From: Candidatus Saccharimonadota bacterium
GTDB lineage: Bacteria > Patescibacteriota > Saccharimonadia > Saccharimonadales > Saccharimonadaceae
DNA: 64,000 nt
Assembly: GCA_009785325.1 (NCBI GenBank)
Contig: WQWN01000002.1
Location: forward strand, 1-64,000
Direction of reading: 5' to 3'
This document shows, one piece after another, positions 50,053 to 57,924 of this stretch. Both the position numbers and the translations under genes were made by a program. The first letter of the stretch is position 1. The number at the start of each line of letters is the position of its first letter. The notes below the pieces were generated by a model. The model did not search any database. It was given only the letters and a program-made list of their open reading frames with translations, and was not told the origin of the DNA.

Positions 50053-51060
50053 ATGGTGAAAATTGCGATTAATGGATTTGGGCGGATCGGGAGAAATGCG
50101 TTTAAGATTGCGTTTGAGCGTAAGGATGTGGAAATCGTAGGGATTAATGATCTGACAGATACGCGAACGTTGGCACACTTGTTGAAGTATGACTCAAACT
50201 ACGGAACTTATCAGAAACAAGTGAGTCACGAGGATGGGTATCTGGTGGTGGATGGGCAGAGAATCAAGGTGACAGCAGTGAAAGAACCACGAGAATTGCC
50301 GTGGGGTGATCTAGGTGTGGATGTAGTGATGGAATGTACGGGGCGGTTTGTGGATCCAGCGGCAGCGCGGGCGCATATCGAAGCGGGGGCGAGGAAGGTG
50401 GTGATTTCGGCACCGGCGAAAGGTGAGGGTGCGAAGACAATTGTACTCGGAGTAAATGAAGATATTCTGGTGGCTGAGGATGAAGTTGTGAGTAATGCGA
50501 GCTGTACGACGAATTGTATTGCGCCAGTGATGAAAGTTCTCGAGGAGACTTTTGGGATTGAGAAGGCGATGATGACGACGATCCATAGTTATACGGCGAC
50601 ACAGGCATTACTAGATGGTCCTGCGAAGGACTTGCGCGAATCGAGGGCTGCAGCGGAGAACATGGTGCCGACAAGTACGGGGGCGAGTATCGCGGCAGGG
50701 ATTGCGCTACCTGCGATCAAGGGTAAGTTTGCGGGGCTGAGCGTGCGTGTACCGACGCCAGTGGTGAGTATGAGTGATTTCGCAGTGCTGTTGAAGCGAG
50801 ATACGAATAAGGATGAGATAAATGAGGCGTTTAAGAAAGCTGCTGCTGAGCCGTATTATCAGGGAATTTTGGCGGTGACCGAAGAGCCGATGGTGAGTGT
50901 GGATTTCAAGGGGAATTCTCATAGCTCGATCGTGGATTTGGCGCTGACAGATGTTGTGGCAGGAAATTTGATTAAGGTGGTGGCTTGGTATGATAATGAA
51001 TGGGGATATTCGAATAGGTTGGTGGAACTCACGGCAGATATGGGGAAGATGGCGGCGTAG
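50053..51060 (+). CDS. gap: Glyceraldehyde-3-phosphate dehydrogenase
   Basis: This 335-aa glycolytic enzyme oxidises GAP with NAD. The Rossmann motif NGFGRIGRNAFK and the catalytic SCTTNC (Cys near residue 152) with the conserved His in TTIHSYTATQ are present, as is the C-terminal WYDNEWGYSNR. AGGAGG precedes ATG. Supports substrate-level ATP gain with the pentose-phosphate genes at 54.7-56.8 kb. Confidence 0.97.
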   Translation: MVKIAINGFGRIGRNAFKIAFERKDVEIVGINDLTDTRTLAHLLKYDSNYGTYQKQVSHEDGYLVVDGQRIKVTAVKEPRELPWGDLGVDVVMECTGRFVDPAAARAHIEAGARKVVISAPAKGEGAKTIVLGVNEDILVAEDEVVSNASCTTNCIAPVMKVLEETFGIEKAMMTTIHSYTATQALLDGPAKDLRESRAAAENMVPTSTGASIAAGIALPAIKGKFAGLSVRVPTPVVSMSDFAVLLKRDTNKDEINEAFKKAAAEPYYQGILAVTEEPMVSVDFKGNSHSSIVDLALTDVVAGNLIKVVAWYDNEWGYSNRLVELTADMGKMAA

Positions 51061-51079
51061 AGTTGATTGAACTACACGA

Positions 51080-51108
51080 AAAACCACCTCTTTACAGAGG
51101 TGGTTTTT
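51080..51108 (+). terminator. Intrinsic terminator after gap
   Basis: AACCACCTC-TTTACA-GAGGTGGTT followed by TTTG. Confidence 0.88.
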
Positions 51109-51118
51109 GATGGTGTGC

Positions 51119-51213
51119 TTGACAAAATGGGGGGGGGTTGTGTTATTGTGTGATTTCAGCTGAGAGGGAATGTTTAGTTAGATTCTACTCGGCTTTTTCG
51201 CGAGAAGCGAGTA
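51119..51213 (+). promoter_or_regulatory. Promoter and leader hairpin of the ubiquitin-like operon
   Basis: TTGACA (51119-51124) precedes a G-run spacer of 18 bp (9 consecutive G) and a -10 TTATTG (51143-51148), or TATTGT one base later. The leader has a hairpin TACTCG/CGAGTA (51186-51213) extended by GCTT/AAGC, followed by CTTTTAC. It could be an attenuator. The ribosome site GGAGGGAGG precedes the first gene. Confidence 0.5.
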
Positions 51214-51250
51214 CTTTTACAAATAGTTTTGGAGGGAGGCGGACTGATAA

Positions 51251-52516
51251 ATGGTACTGCGATGCGGAGATTACAGCGATATTGACTGGAAGGAGGTTTT
51301 TGGAAAGACACTCTGGGCGTTGATTGTTTATGTTGTGTTATTTGGTCTGATATGTTTTATTATCTGGGCTGGTTGCACAAGAGCAGAGACTATGGAATTT
51401 AATGAGTATGCAGAAGCGTTTAATGTATTGTCGGAAGATGAGCGTGAGATGTTTGCGCCGCTTGTGAGATTTCGAGACAGTCTTTCGGAAGAAGAAAATT
51501 TATTCCCACTAAGAACCTTAAGAGACCCTGTTGGAACGCTAATAGGTAGATTGATATGGCTTGCTATTGTGATTGCGCTGCCGATTTTGTCCTTGGTGAC
51601 ATTTCTGGCGTACTGGTACGAGAAGGATTCGCGTTATCGACTGGCGAATTTACCACTTTCGAAGATTTATGGCTGGGTTTTGTTACTAGCGATGTTTGCT
51701 GCATGGCCAATTTTGGTTATCAGTGGCATCATGATGTTAGTGGCGAGATATGGCTGGAGTAAGCGTGAGAAAAAGGCAATTGAGGAGCAGGTACAAGAAG
51801 AACTAGACTATAAGCAACCGTCGGTTAGTGAGCGTATAAAAACAATGCGATCGGCGCGCCAACAGTATGTAAGATACCGTGCAAAAGGCCGTATGGACGC
51901 ATGGCTACACGAAAAACAAGAAATTCAAGAAGCGATCGATAGAGAAAAGAAGCACTTGCAAGCTTGTGGTAAGCGAGTTCAGGAGAGTCAAAAGCGGCTG
52001 AGTGAATATAAAGCTCAAATGGAAGGGATGGGATCTGGTCCAATATCTGAAGAAGATACGAGGGCGAGGGCTGCTGCAGAATGGGATATTATCTCAGAGA
52101 TGCGAGGTGTTTCGTCGATCGTGAGTCGGAAGACGCAAAAATCAGGACAGAAGAGTTTGATTATTGATGTTGCTGTGCGAGTGCCGTATAAAGGTGACTT
52201 GTATGATTTCGGAGATTATCGAATTTCGATTGGTAATGCAGACTTTTCGTGTCGAAGAATTCGTTCTGGTGTTAGGTTGAATGCTTTAAGCAGGTCACCT
52301 GATTATAATCAAAGTAGTGGTTTTTGTTTTGGCGGTCGTCGTAGTGCTATCGATGACTACGTGAAGAACGGCAGATTATTAGAGGCGATTACGCTGATTA
52401 TTGACAGCCTACATTCGGTTAACGAAGGTGTCGAGGTGGATATTCCACATTGTTTTCGTAAAATATCGACCATAGAAAGAGCTCGGAGAAAAATATGGCG
52501 CAAACGTAGCGCATAG
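51251..52516 (+). CDS. Membrane-anchored E2-like protein of a ubiquitin-like system
   Basis: This 421-aa protein has three predicted helices (about 20-42, 97-124 and 139-167), a charged coiled-coil-like region (175-260), and a C-terminal domain (about 295-395). The last reads SPDYNQSSGFCFGG then LLEAITLIIDSLHSVNEG. This follows the ubiquitin E2 plan: a near HPN motif, a catalytic Cys in SGxxC context, then a helix ending in LLNEPN-like sequence. C359 is the candidate thioester Cys. The E2 call is by pattern and by neighbours (JAMM, E1, Ubl). If right, conjugation occurs at the cytoplasmic membrane face. Confidence 0.72.
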   Translation: MVLRCGDYSDIDWKEVFGKTLWALIVYVVLFGLICFIIWAGCTRAETMEFNEYAEAFNVLSEDEREMFAPLVRFRDSLSEEENLFPLRTLRDPVGTLIGRLIWLAIVIALPILSLVTFLAYWYEKDSRYRLANLPLSKIYGWVLLLAMFAAWPILVISGIMMLVARYGWSKREKKAIEEQVQEELDYKQPSVSERIKTMRSARQQYVRYRAKGRMDAWLHEKQEIQEAIDREKKHLQACGKRVQESQKRLSEYKAQMEGMGSGPISEEDTRARAAAEWDIISEMRGVSSIVSRKTQKSGQKSLIIDVAVRVPYKGDLYDFGDYRISIGNADFSCRRIRSGVRLNALSRSPDYNQSSGFCFGGRRSAIDDYVKNGRLLEAITLIIDSLHSVNEGVEVDIPHCFRKISTIERARRKIWRKRSA

Positions 52517-52527
52517 GAGGTGTAGGT

Positions 52528-53037
52528 ATGCTAGATTTAGTCATACCTTTGAAAATTTGGCAGGAGATTTTGTATTGTACGAAGCTGTGTGATCCGAACG
52601 AAGTGACCGGAATTGGGATATTGAGGTTGAAGAGAGTGGATAAAGAAACTCTGAAGGTGGAGCGATTGTTTTTACCTGAACAGAAGGTGTCACGCGGCTT
52701 GAGTACTTTTGATGAAACGGCGCTGCACGGCATAATCGTGGATCTTGCTGATGAAGGTAAGGGGGATGATATAGAGTGGCTGAGGTTTCGCTGGCACTCG
52801 CACGGTAGAGGAGATGTTTATTTTTCGACTATTGACGAGGAAGATATCGACAACTGGGCGGGCGACTGGGTGATAAATTTGGTTGTAAATGTGTATGGCG
52901 AACATGTGGCGCGGTTGGATATGTTTGAGCCGCTGCGCATCCGGCAATATCCTGTGCGAGTGATCATAGATTACCCTGTCAACAGGCGACTTATGGATCG
53001 CTGTAAAGACGAGGTCGATGCAAAAGTACGAGATTAG
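52528..53037 (+). CDS. JAMM (JAB1/MPN) metalloprotease of a ubiquitin-like system
   Basis: This is 169 aa with AGGAGG before ATG. The JAMM signature is complete: H90-x-H92-x7-S100-x2-D103 within WHSHGRGDVYFSTIDEED, with E25 (NEVTGIG) as catalytic Glu. The family removes ubiquitin-like proteins or trims their C-terminus using zinc. It starts 11 nt after the E2-like gene. It would process the Ubl or release it from targets. Confidence 0.88.
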   Translation: MLDLVIPLKIWQEILYCTKLCDPNEVTGIGILRLKRVDKETLKVERLFLPEQKVSRGLSTFDETALHGIIVDLADEGKGDDIEWLRFRWHSHGRGDVYFSTIDEEDIDNWAGDWVINLVVNVYGEHVARLDMFEPLRIRQYPVRVIIDYPVNRRLMDRCKDEVDAKVRD

Positions 53038-53060
53038 TTTCATAAAAAGAGGTGGTATTA

Positions 53061-53714
53061 GTGAGAGATTTTTCGGATCAGACAAATATATTCGACCCCA
53101 GTAAGTTTACTTGGCCAGTACATATAGTTGGTGCTGGCGGTATAGGAAATATCGTAGTGCAACTGCTCGCTAAGATGGGTGTGCAAGAGATTCACCTCTG
53201 GGATGATGATGTTCTGGAGACTCGTAATGGTCCAGTAGAAATTGCCTACAGCGAGGCTTACGTAGGGCAACTAAAGATAGATGCTGCGCGAGCGACTGTG
53301 GATTTTTTGGTTGGAGAGGGTGCTGTTAAGTTGATCACACACAATGAGCGTGTAACGAAAGATACAGCGCTTGAGGGAGTGGTGATTAGCGGCGTGGATT
53401 CTATGGCGAGTCGGGCGGAAATCTGGGAATGTGTGAAAGACAATTTTCTGGGGATTCCACTCTATGTAGATGCGCGTAGTTCCGGTGAAGAAATCATGGT
53501 TTTTGGTTTTTCACCTGCGGATTTTGCTGCAGCGGAAGAGTATACTGAAGACTGGATGTATTCGGATAGTGAAGCTTCGAAGCTGGAATGCGGTGCACGA
53601 AATATCGGCTATATCGCCGCTATGATCGGTGGCGAAATTGCAAGGATTGTTACGAGATTCCATCGGGATTTACCGATTGAATTTAGGACAGCGAGAGATC
53701 TGTCCAACAACTAA
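53061..53714 (+). CDS. E1-like ThiF/MoeB-family adenylyltransferase of a ubiquitin-like system
   Basis: This is 217 aa from GTG 53061 with AAGAGGTGG upstream. The Rossmann nucleotide loop IVGAGGIGN is at 22-30 and WDDDVLETRNGP (the acidic ATP-ribose binding motif) follows. K72 in VGQLKIDAA fits the conserved Lys. C177 in the segment SKLECGARNIGYIAAMIGG is the candidate Ubl-thioester cysteine. There is no CxxC zinc pair, unlike ThiF/MoeB, as in several Ubl-specific bacterial E1s. It is compact (no large Cys or UFD domain). Confidence 0.87.
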   Translation: MRDFSDQTNIFDPSKFTWPVHIVGAGGIGNIVVQLLAKMGVQEIHLWDDDVLETRNGPVEIAYSEAYVGQLKIDAARATVDFLVGEGAVKLITHNERVTKDTALEGVVISGVDSMASRAEIWECVKDNFLGIPLYVDARSSGEEIMVFGFSPADFAAAEEYTEDWMYSDSEASKLECGARNIGYIAAMIGGEIARIVTRFHRDLPIEFRTARDLSNN

Positions 53715-53729
53715 AAGGAGGGCTAGATA

Positions 53730-53957
53730 ATGTCAAAGCAATTAGTAAGAATCTCAGTAGGTGCTGGTACGAAGCCGATCGAGGTGGAGTGGAAGCAGGG
53801 CGACACAGTTGCGACGGTCTTGAAGCGCGCAGACGTGAAGATGGAAGAAGGTAGAGTGGCTACTCTCGGGAAGAAAAAGGTCAAGAATCCCGAAAAGACT
53901 ACAGTGTCGGCAGGCGATCTGATCGTTGTGGAAGGTCAGCCCCGGAACGGATGCTAG
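53730..53957 (+). CDS. Beta-grasp ubiquitin-like modifier protein (Ubl)
   Basis: This 75-aa protein has AAGGAGG before ATG. Order of predicted strands and helix fits a beta-grasp: VRISVGAG and PIEVEW strands, a helix at TVATVLKRADV, then VATLGKK and DLIVVEG strands. It ends PRNGC, so a single Gly is followed by Cys instead of GG. The last residue may be trimmed by the JAMM protein to expose Gly74, or the Cys itself may matter. It is the last gene of the operon, 15 nt after the E1-like gene, before the terminator at 54002. Confidence 0.8.
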   Translation: MSKQLVRISVGAGTKPIEVEWKQGDTVATVLKRADVKMEEGRVATLGKKKVKNPEKTTVSAGDLIVVEGQPRNGC

Positions 53958-54001
53958 GAGCGTCAAGAAATAAGCACTGAGTGCGGCAAAACTATTTGAA
54001 T

Positions 54002-54034
54002 AAGGTCGAGTATTATGCTCGGCCTTTTTCTTTT
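54002..54034 (+). terminator. Terminator of the ubiquitin-like operon
   Basis: GGTCGAG...CTCGGCC stem with TATTATG loop followed by TTTTTCTTTT. Confidence 0.88.
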
Positions 54035-54067
54035 GGATATAATTCGTTCAGTAGTGGGTGTTGAGTG

Positions 54068-54107
54068 CAAAAGAAAAATCCGCCCTTTTTACAGGGCGGA
54101 TTTTGGT
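54068..54107. terminator. Bidirectional terminator between the Ubl operon and the 199-aa gene
   Basis: AAATCCGCCC/GGGCGGATTT stem with TTTTTACA loop; T-rich on both sides, and on the minus strand it ends the 199-aa gene. Confidence 0.85.
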
Positions 54108-54135
54108 TGGCTGCTTGTTGTGGTGTGACTAGAGG

Positions 54136-54735
54136 TTAGGTGTTTCGCATGTAGTCGATTACTTGCTGCGCGGCGGCTTGTGTGTCGGGTTGACTAGTGT
54201 TTGTAATTTGTGCGATGTTGCCAATTATTACGAGCGTATGGATATTGAAGTTGGCTAGACAGGAGTTGACACTGGCGGCCCAGAGTTCGGCCAGAGCGCG
54301 TTGTCTGGAGATGATACCGTTTGAGTTAAGGAATTTGAGCGTGTGGGGAGTTTGCGAGAAGAGACTGCCAGGTGTGTCGAGAAGTTTAATGATGGCTTGA
54401 TGTGCCGAATCGGGAATGTCGCTAACGAATGTATTGTAGTGGTTCTTAATAGGTATCCAATTGCGGTCTGACGAGTCTGGGTCTTTTTGGCAGTTGTCGA
54501 CAGCCCAGTAGTACAGGAGGACGGTGTGTTTTTTGAAGATTTCAGAGCCTTCGCCGTAGGCTATTTGGTGGAGGAGAGACCCGTGTAGTTCTCTCTTTTT
54601 TTCGTCGGGCCAATCGTATGAGGGTTTTATTGTGACATATATAGTGATATATGTCAATATTAGTGGAGATAGTGCGGGGGTTGAGGTGAGTGTGATACAA
54701 TCATAAGCATGAAGATATTTGTCGCGGCGGATCAT
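54136..54735 (-). CDS. Hypothetical protein with unresolved start
   Basis: The open frame is 199 codons from an ATG at 54735, overlapping the rpiB start on the other strand. A strong minus-strand promoter (54629-54657), however, predicts a transcript starting near 54622, inside the frame. After that point no in-frame ATG, GTG or TTG occurs until near the end. Possible explanations are a non-AUG start or the A7 run at 54595-54601, which could allow slippage, or a second upstream promoter. The protein part is helical and soluble with no domain recognised. Confidence 0.5.
   Translation of the reverse strand: MIRRDKYLHAYDCITLTSTPALSPLILTYITIYVTIKPSYDWPDEKKRELHGSLLHQIAYGEGSEIFKKHTVLLYYWAVDNCQKDPDSSDRNWIPIKNHYNTFVSDIPDSAHQAIIKLLDTPGSLFSQTPHTLKFLNSNGIISRQRALAELWAASVNSCLANFNIHTLVIIGNIAQITNTSQPDTQAAAQQVIDYMRNT
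54629..54657 (-). promoter_or_regulatory. Promoter with inverted repeat TGACAT-N12-ATGTCA at the 199-aa gene
   Basis: Minus strand TTGACA (54652-54657), 17-bp spacer, CACAAT (54629-54634). The inverted repeat extends to TGACATATAT/ATATATGTCA here, the best-conserved copy of the three. Confidence 0.8.
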
Positions 54736-55155
54736 GGGGGTTTTCGGATGAGGGAGAAGATTTTAGAGTACTTGCAGGAGCGGGGGCGAGAGGTGGTTGA
54801 CGTAGGAAATAAAGAACTAGAGCCAGAGGACGATTTTCCGGGAATTGCGAGGGCGGCGGTGATGGGGCTTCTGTCGAGTGATGATGGGGCGCGGGCGATT
54901 TTGATCTGTAGTGGTGGGCAAGGAATGGCAATGATGGCGAATCGATTTAGGGGAGTTAGGGCGGTGGTAGCGTGGGATACGACAGAGGTGAGAGTTAGTC
55001 GAAATGATAACGACAGCAATGTACTGTGTCTACCTGCGCGAGTACTAGATGGAAACGAAACTCTATGGAAAGATATTATTGACACTTGGCTGGAGGCGCC
55101 GTTTGCGGCGGCATCGCGATATATTAGACGTAATGGTCAGCTTGACGAAATTTAA
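54709..55155 (+). CDS. rpiB: Ribose-5-phosphate isomerase B
   Basis: This 148-aa protein interconverts ribose-5-phosphate and ribulose-5-phosphate. The RpiB signature starts FVAADHGGFRMRE and contains ICSGGQGMAMMANRFRGVRA (catalytic Cys is in the ICSGGQG loop) and DNDSNVLCLPARV. TACAAT (54696-54701) ends seven bases before ATG, so leaderless. First of the pentose-phosphate set rpiB-rpe-PfkB. Confidence 0.95.
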   Translation: MKIFVAADHGGFRMREKILEYLQERGREVVDVGNKELEPEDDFPGIARAAVMGLLSSDDGARAILICSGGQGMAMMANRFRGVRAVVAWDTTEVRVSRNDNDSNVLCLPARVLDGNETLWKDIIDTWLEAPFAAASRYIRRNGQLDEI

Positions 55156-55167
55156 AAAGGGGGAAAT

Positions 55168-55815
55168 ATGAGCAGTGTAATCGTGCCGACAATAACAACC
55201 GATAATCCAGAAATCTATAAGAGTGAAATGGAGAAGATTAGGAAGTTTTCGCTGAGAGTGCAAGTGGATGTGGCGGACGGGGTATTCGCGCCGGTGCAGT
55301 TGACGCCAGTTGAGAGGATTTGGTGGAATGCGGGGATGGAGGTGGATGTACACATGATGGTGGCGCGGCCGTCGGATTATATGGATATTTTGCTGAAGTT
55401 GAAGCCGAGCATGGTGATTTTGCATGCGGAGGTGGAGGAAGATATTACGCCACTTCTGGAGCTTCTGAAAAAGAGTGGGATTAAGTCAGGGATTGCGTTG
55501 CTACGTCCGACATTTCCTGGACATCTAGCGAATGCAATTCATCAAGCGAATCATGTAATGATATTTAGTGGAGAGCTGGGGAAACAGGGTGGAAAGGCGA
55601 GTTTGATGCAGCTCGAGAAGGTGAGGATGATTAAGGCGCTGAATGCCGATGTGGAGATCGGTTGGGATGGAGGGATCGGGATGGATAACGCGTTTACGAT
55701 TGCACAGGGTGGAGTTGACGTGCTGAATGTGGGGGCTGCGCTTTCTGAGGCGACTGAGCCAGCGGAAGTTTACAAGGCAATGATGGAAGAGATAAATAAA
55801 CATGGGATTTTTTAG
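55168..55815 (+). CDS. rpe: Ribulose-phosphate 3-epimerase-like protein
   Basis: This 215-aa TIM-barrel protein interconverts ribulose-5-phosphate and xylulose-5-phosphate. Family motifs: VQVDVADGVFAP (catalytic Asp), VDVHMMVARP (metal His and Asp), ILHAEVEE, GWDGGIG and VLNVGAAL. It is slightly diverged from the classical MxMxxVxPG loop (here HVMIFSGELGKQGGKA). AAAGGGGG precedes ATG. Close behind rpiB. Confidence 0.87.
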   Translation: MSSVIVPTITTDNPEIYKSEMEKIRKFSLRVQVDVADGVFAPVQLTPVERIWWNAGMEVDVHMMVARPSDYMDILLKLKPSMVILHAEVEEDITPLLELLKKSGIKSGIALLRPTFPGHLANAIHQANHVMIFSGELGKQGGKASLMQLEKVRMIKALNADVEIGWDGGIGMDNAFTIAQGGVDVLNVGAALSEATEPAEVYKAMMEEINKHGIF

Positions 55816-55825
55816 TGAGGCGTAG

Positions 55826-56800
55826 ATGAAGCGAGTGAAAATTGTCTGTATCGGGTCGGCGCTTCAGGATGTGTATTTGAAAGATCGTGATGATTTTACG
55901 ACGATTAATATGTTTGGGACGAGTTTGTTTGATCGGATTGAGTTAGGGGCGAAGGTGGAAATTGATAAGGTGTACTACAGTACGGGCGGTGGGGCGACAA
56001 ATGCGGCAGCGACTTTTGCAAGACAGGGGCATGAGGCGGTTTTCCTCGGTGTGGTAGGGCGGGATTCTGCGGGGGCTGCAGTGATTGATAAATTAGATGA
56101 GGAAGGTGTGGATACGCGATATGTAAAATATACGGGGCGATACGGGACGGGATATGCGGTGATTTTACTAGCGCCGAGTGGGGAGCGGACGATTCTGGTG
56201 TATCGGGGAGCGTCGAATAAGTATGATTTAGTGGATGCTGCGAGTATTTCAGAGATTCAGCCTGACTGGGCGTATTTGACGACGATGGCGGGGGATTTTG
56301 GGATGTTAAATAAGGTGTTTGCGGAGTGTGGGAAGGTGGGAGCGAAAATTATGTTTAATCCTGGGAAAAACGAGCTGGAGGAGCCGCAGAAATTAAAGGC
56401 ATTACTGGAGGATGTGGATGTACTGCTGGTAAATAAGGAAGAGGCGCGGAAGATCGTGCATGGTGAGACGCTGGATGAGTTGGCGGCGCATCTGTTGAAT
56501 TATGTGAAAGTGGCGATAATTAGCGATGGAGAGAATGGTTCGATGGCTTCGGATGGGAAAAGTCGAGTGCGGGCGGGGGTGTATGAGGATGTGAAGTCGG
56601 TGGATCGAACTGGGGCGGGCGATGCTTTTGGGAGTGGGTTTTTGAGCCAGTGGGCGAAAGGGAAGAGTCTCAGAGATGCGGTGCATTTTGCGAGTGCAAA
56701 CTCGACGAGCGTAGTGATGAAGATCGGGGCGAAGGATGGGATTTTGAGTGAGGGGGCGGAATTGCACGGGATGCCGATTGTGGAGACGAAGTTGAAGTGA
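55826..56800 (+). CDS. PfkB-family carbohydrate kinase
   Basis: This 324-aa protein has the ribokinase-type signatures GGGATNAAATFARQG and the ATP/catalytic motif DRTGAGDAFGSGF with catalytic Asp. Ribokinase, fructokinase or adenosine kinase are all possible substrates types. Placement after rpiB-rpe suggests a sugar of the pentose or hexose phosphate pathway. Its stop overlaps the next start by GTGA. Confidence 0.9.
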   Translation: MKRVKIVCIGSALQDVYLKDRDDFTTINMFGTSLFDRIELGAKVEIDKVYYSTGGGATNAAATFARQGHEAVFLGVVGRDSAGAAVIDKLDEEGVDTRYVKYTGRYGTGYAVILLAPSGERTILVYRGASNKYDLVDAASISEIQPDWAYLTTMAGDFGMLNKVFAECGKVGAKIMFNPGKNELEEPQKLKALLEDVDVLLVNKEEARKIVHGETLDELAAHLLNYVKVAIISDGENGSMASDGKSRVRAGVYEDVKSVDRTGAGDAFGSGFLSQWAKGKSLRDAVHFASANSTSVVMKIGAKDGILSEGAELHGMPIVETKLK

Positions 56801-57207
56801 ATTTACTATTGAGGCTGCTAGGAGAGGATCACCGGGAGTTGATTGCGGTGATCGATGAGCGGGAGAAGCGGCGAGGTTTTGCAAGTGTGGATGCGGAGTT
56901 GGTGGGAGAGTTGTATGATCGTAGGACGAAATTGATGGGCGAGCTGGGGTTGGACGTGGGGGACACAACGGCAGAGGAGTTGTATTATGCTCTGAGGGTG
57001 AGGTGGCAACGGGAAAAAGACGAGGAAGTGCGGAAGAAGTTTTGGCGGGAATATCAGTATCTGGGGGTGATGTTGGATGGTGAATTGGTGAGTGCGAACG
57101 GGAAGGATGTGGAGGAGAATTTGGGGCGGGATTTTGCGGAGCGGAGTTTGGAAGGGTTTCGAAAAGGGCTAGTGAAAGAGATTAAGCGGAGGTATGGACT
57201 GAAGTAG
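56797..57207 (+). CDS. Hypothetical helical protein coupled to the PfkB kinase
   Basis: This 136-aa protein has a GTG start overlapping the kinase stop. It is strongly charged and mostly helical (LYDRRTKLMGELG then EELYYALRVRWQREKDEE). No domain is recognised and no membrane segment. Translational coupling suggests it is expressed with the kinase. Confidence 0.65.
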   Translation: MNLLLRLLGEDHRELIAVIDEREKRRGFASVDAELVGELYDRRTKLMGELGLDVGDTTAEELYYALRVRWQREKDEEVRKKFWREYQYLGVMLDGELVSANGKDVEENLGRDFAERSLEGFRKGLVKEIKRRYGLK

Positions 57208-57239
57208 AGAACTTCGCACATTACTGATATGATTGGAGG

Positions 57240-57893
57240 GTGATGAGTCTTGAAGAGTTGAATCGGGAGTTTGGGAGGATGCAGGGGAAATATGGGGCGG
57301 TGGAGCTGGATGCGATTTATGGAGGCGGATGTGTGGATAGGCCGGAGGTTTGTTTTGTATTTATGAATCCGACAGGACGGAATGTGGCGGCGCAAAAGTC
57401 GTGGCGAGGTGTGAAGACGCCGTGGTTGGGGACGCGGGATGTTTGGAAGTTGTTTGGGGGGTTGGGGTTGATTGGGGAAGAGTTGGTGGAGCGGATTCGG
57501 GGGATGAAGGTGGGAGATTGGACGGAGGATTTTGCGAAGGAGGTTTATGAGGATTTGGCAGGACGGGGTGTGTATGTGACGAACTTAGCGAAGTGTACGC
57601 AGGTGGACGCGCGGGAATTGTCGAGTGAGGTTTATGGGGATTATTTGGAGCTTTTTTGGCGAGAGATGGAGTTGGTGAGGCCGAGTACGATAGTGTTGTT
57701 TGGGAATCAGGTGGGGTCGGTGGTTTTAGGAGAGAAAGTGAAAGTGGGTGAAGTGCGACGGCGGAGATTTGAGCGAGGGGTCGCGGGTGAGAAAGTTGGG
57801 GTTTATGTGGTGTATTATCCTGTAGGGAATGGGAGGTTTAATGCGGCGAAAGCGATTGAGGATTTGAGGTGGATTTTGGAGCGGACTGATTGA
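57240..57893 (+). CDS. Uracil-DNA-glycosylase-superfamily protein
   Basis: This is 217 aa; the first codon is GTG 57240 or ATG 57243. The UDG fold motifs are CFVFMNPTGRN (motif A), the strand YVTNLAKC, and YYPVGNGRFN (motif B, leading the HP-x-x-x region but with Tyr-Pro in place of His-Pro). There is no clear four-Cys iron-sulfur cluster. UDGs remove uracil from DNA. The exact substrate class is not certain. TATGAT at 57228-57233 precedes the start. Confidence 0.78.
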   Translation: MMSLEELNREFGRMQGKYGAVELDAIYGGGCVDRPEVCFVFMNPTGRNVAAQKSWRGVKTPWLGTRDVWKLFGGLGLIGEELVERIRGMKVGDWTEDFAKEVYEDLAGRGVYVTNLAKCTQVDARELSSEVYGDYLELFWREMELVRPSTIVLFGNQVGSVVLGEKVKVGEVRRRRFERGVAGEKVGVYVVYYPVGNGRFNAAKAIEDLRWILERTD

Positions 57894-57924
57894 TTTAGTG
57901 CGGGGAAGTGTGTAGAATAGGCAT

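Noticed and set aside
54595-54601. Programmed frameshift at the A7 run in the 199-aa gene
   Set aside because: The slippery run is present, but no upstream start with a ribosome site and no stimulatory structure are evident; only noted as one of several explanations for the missing start.
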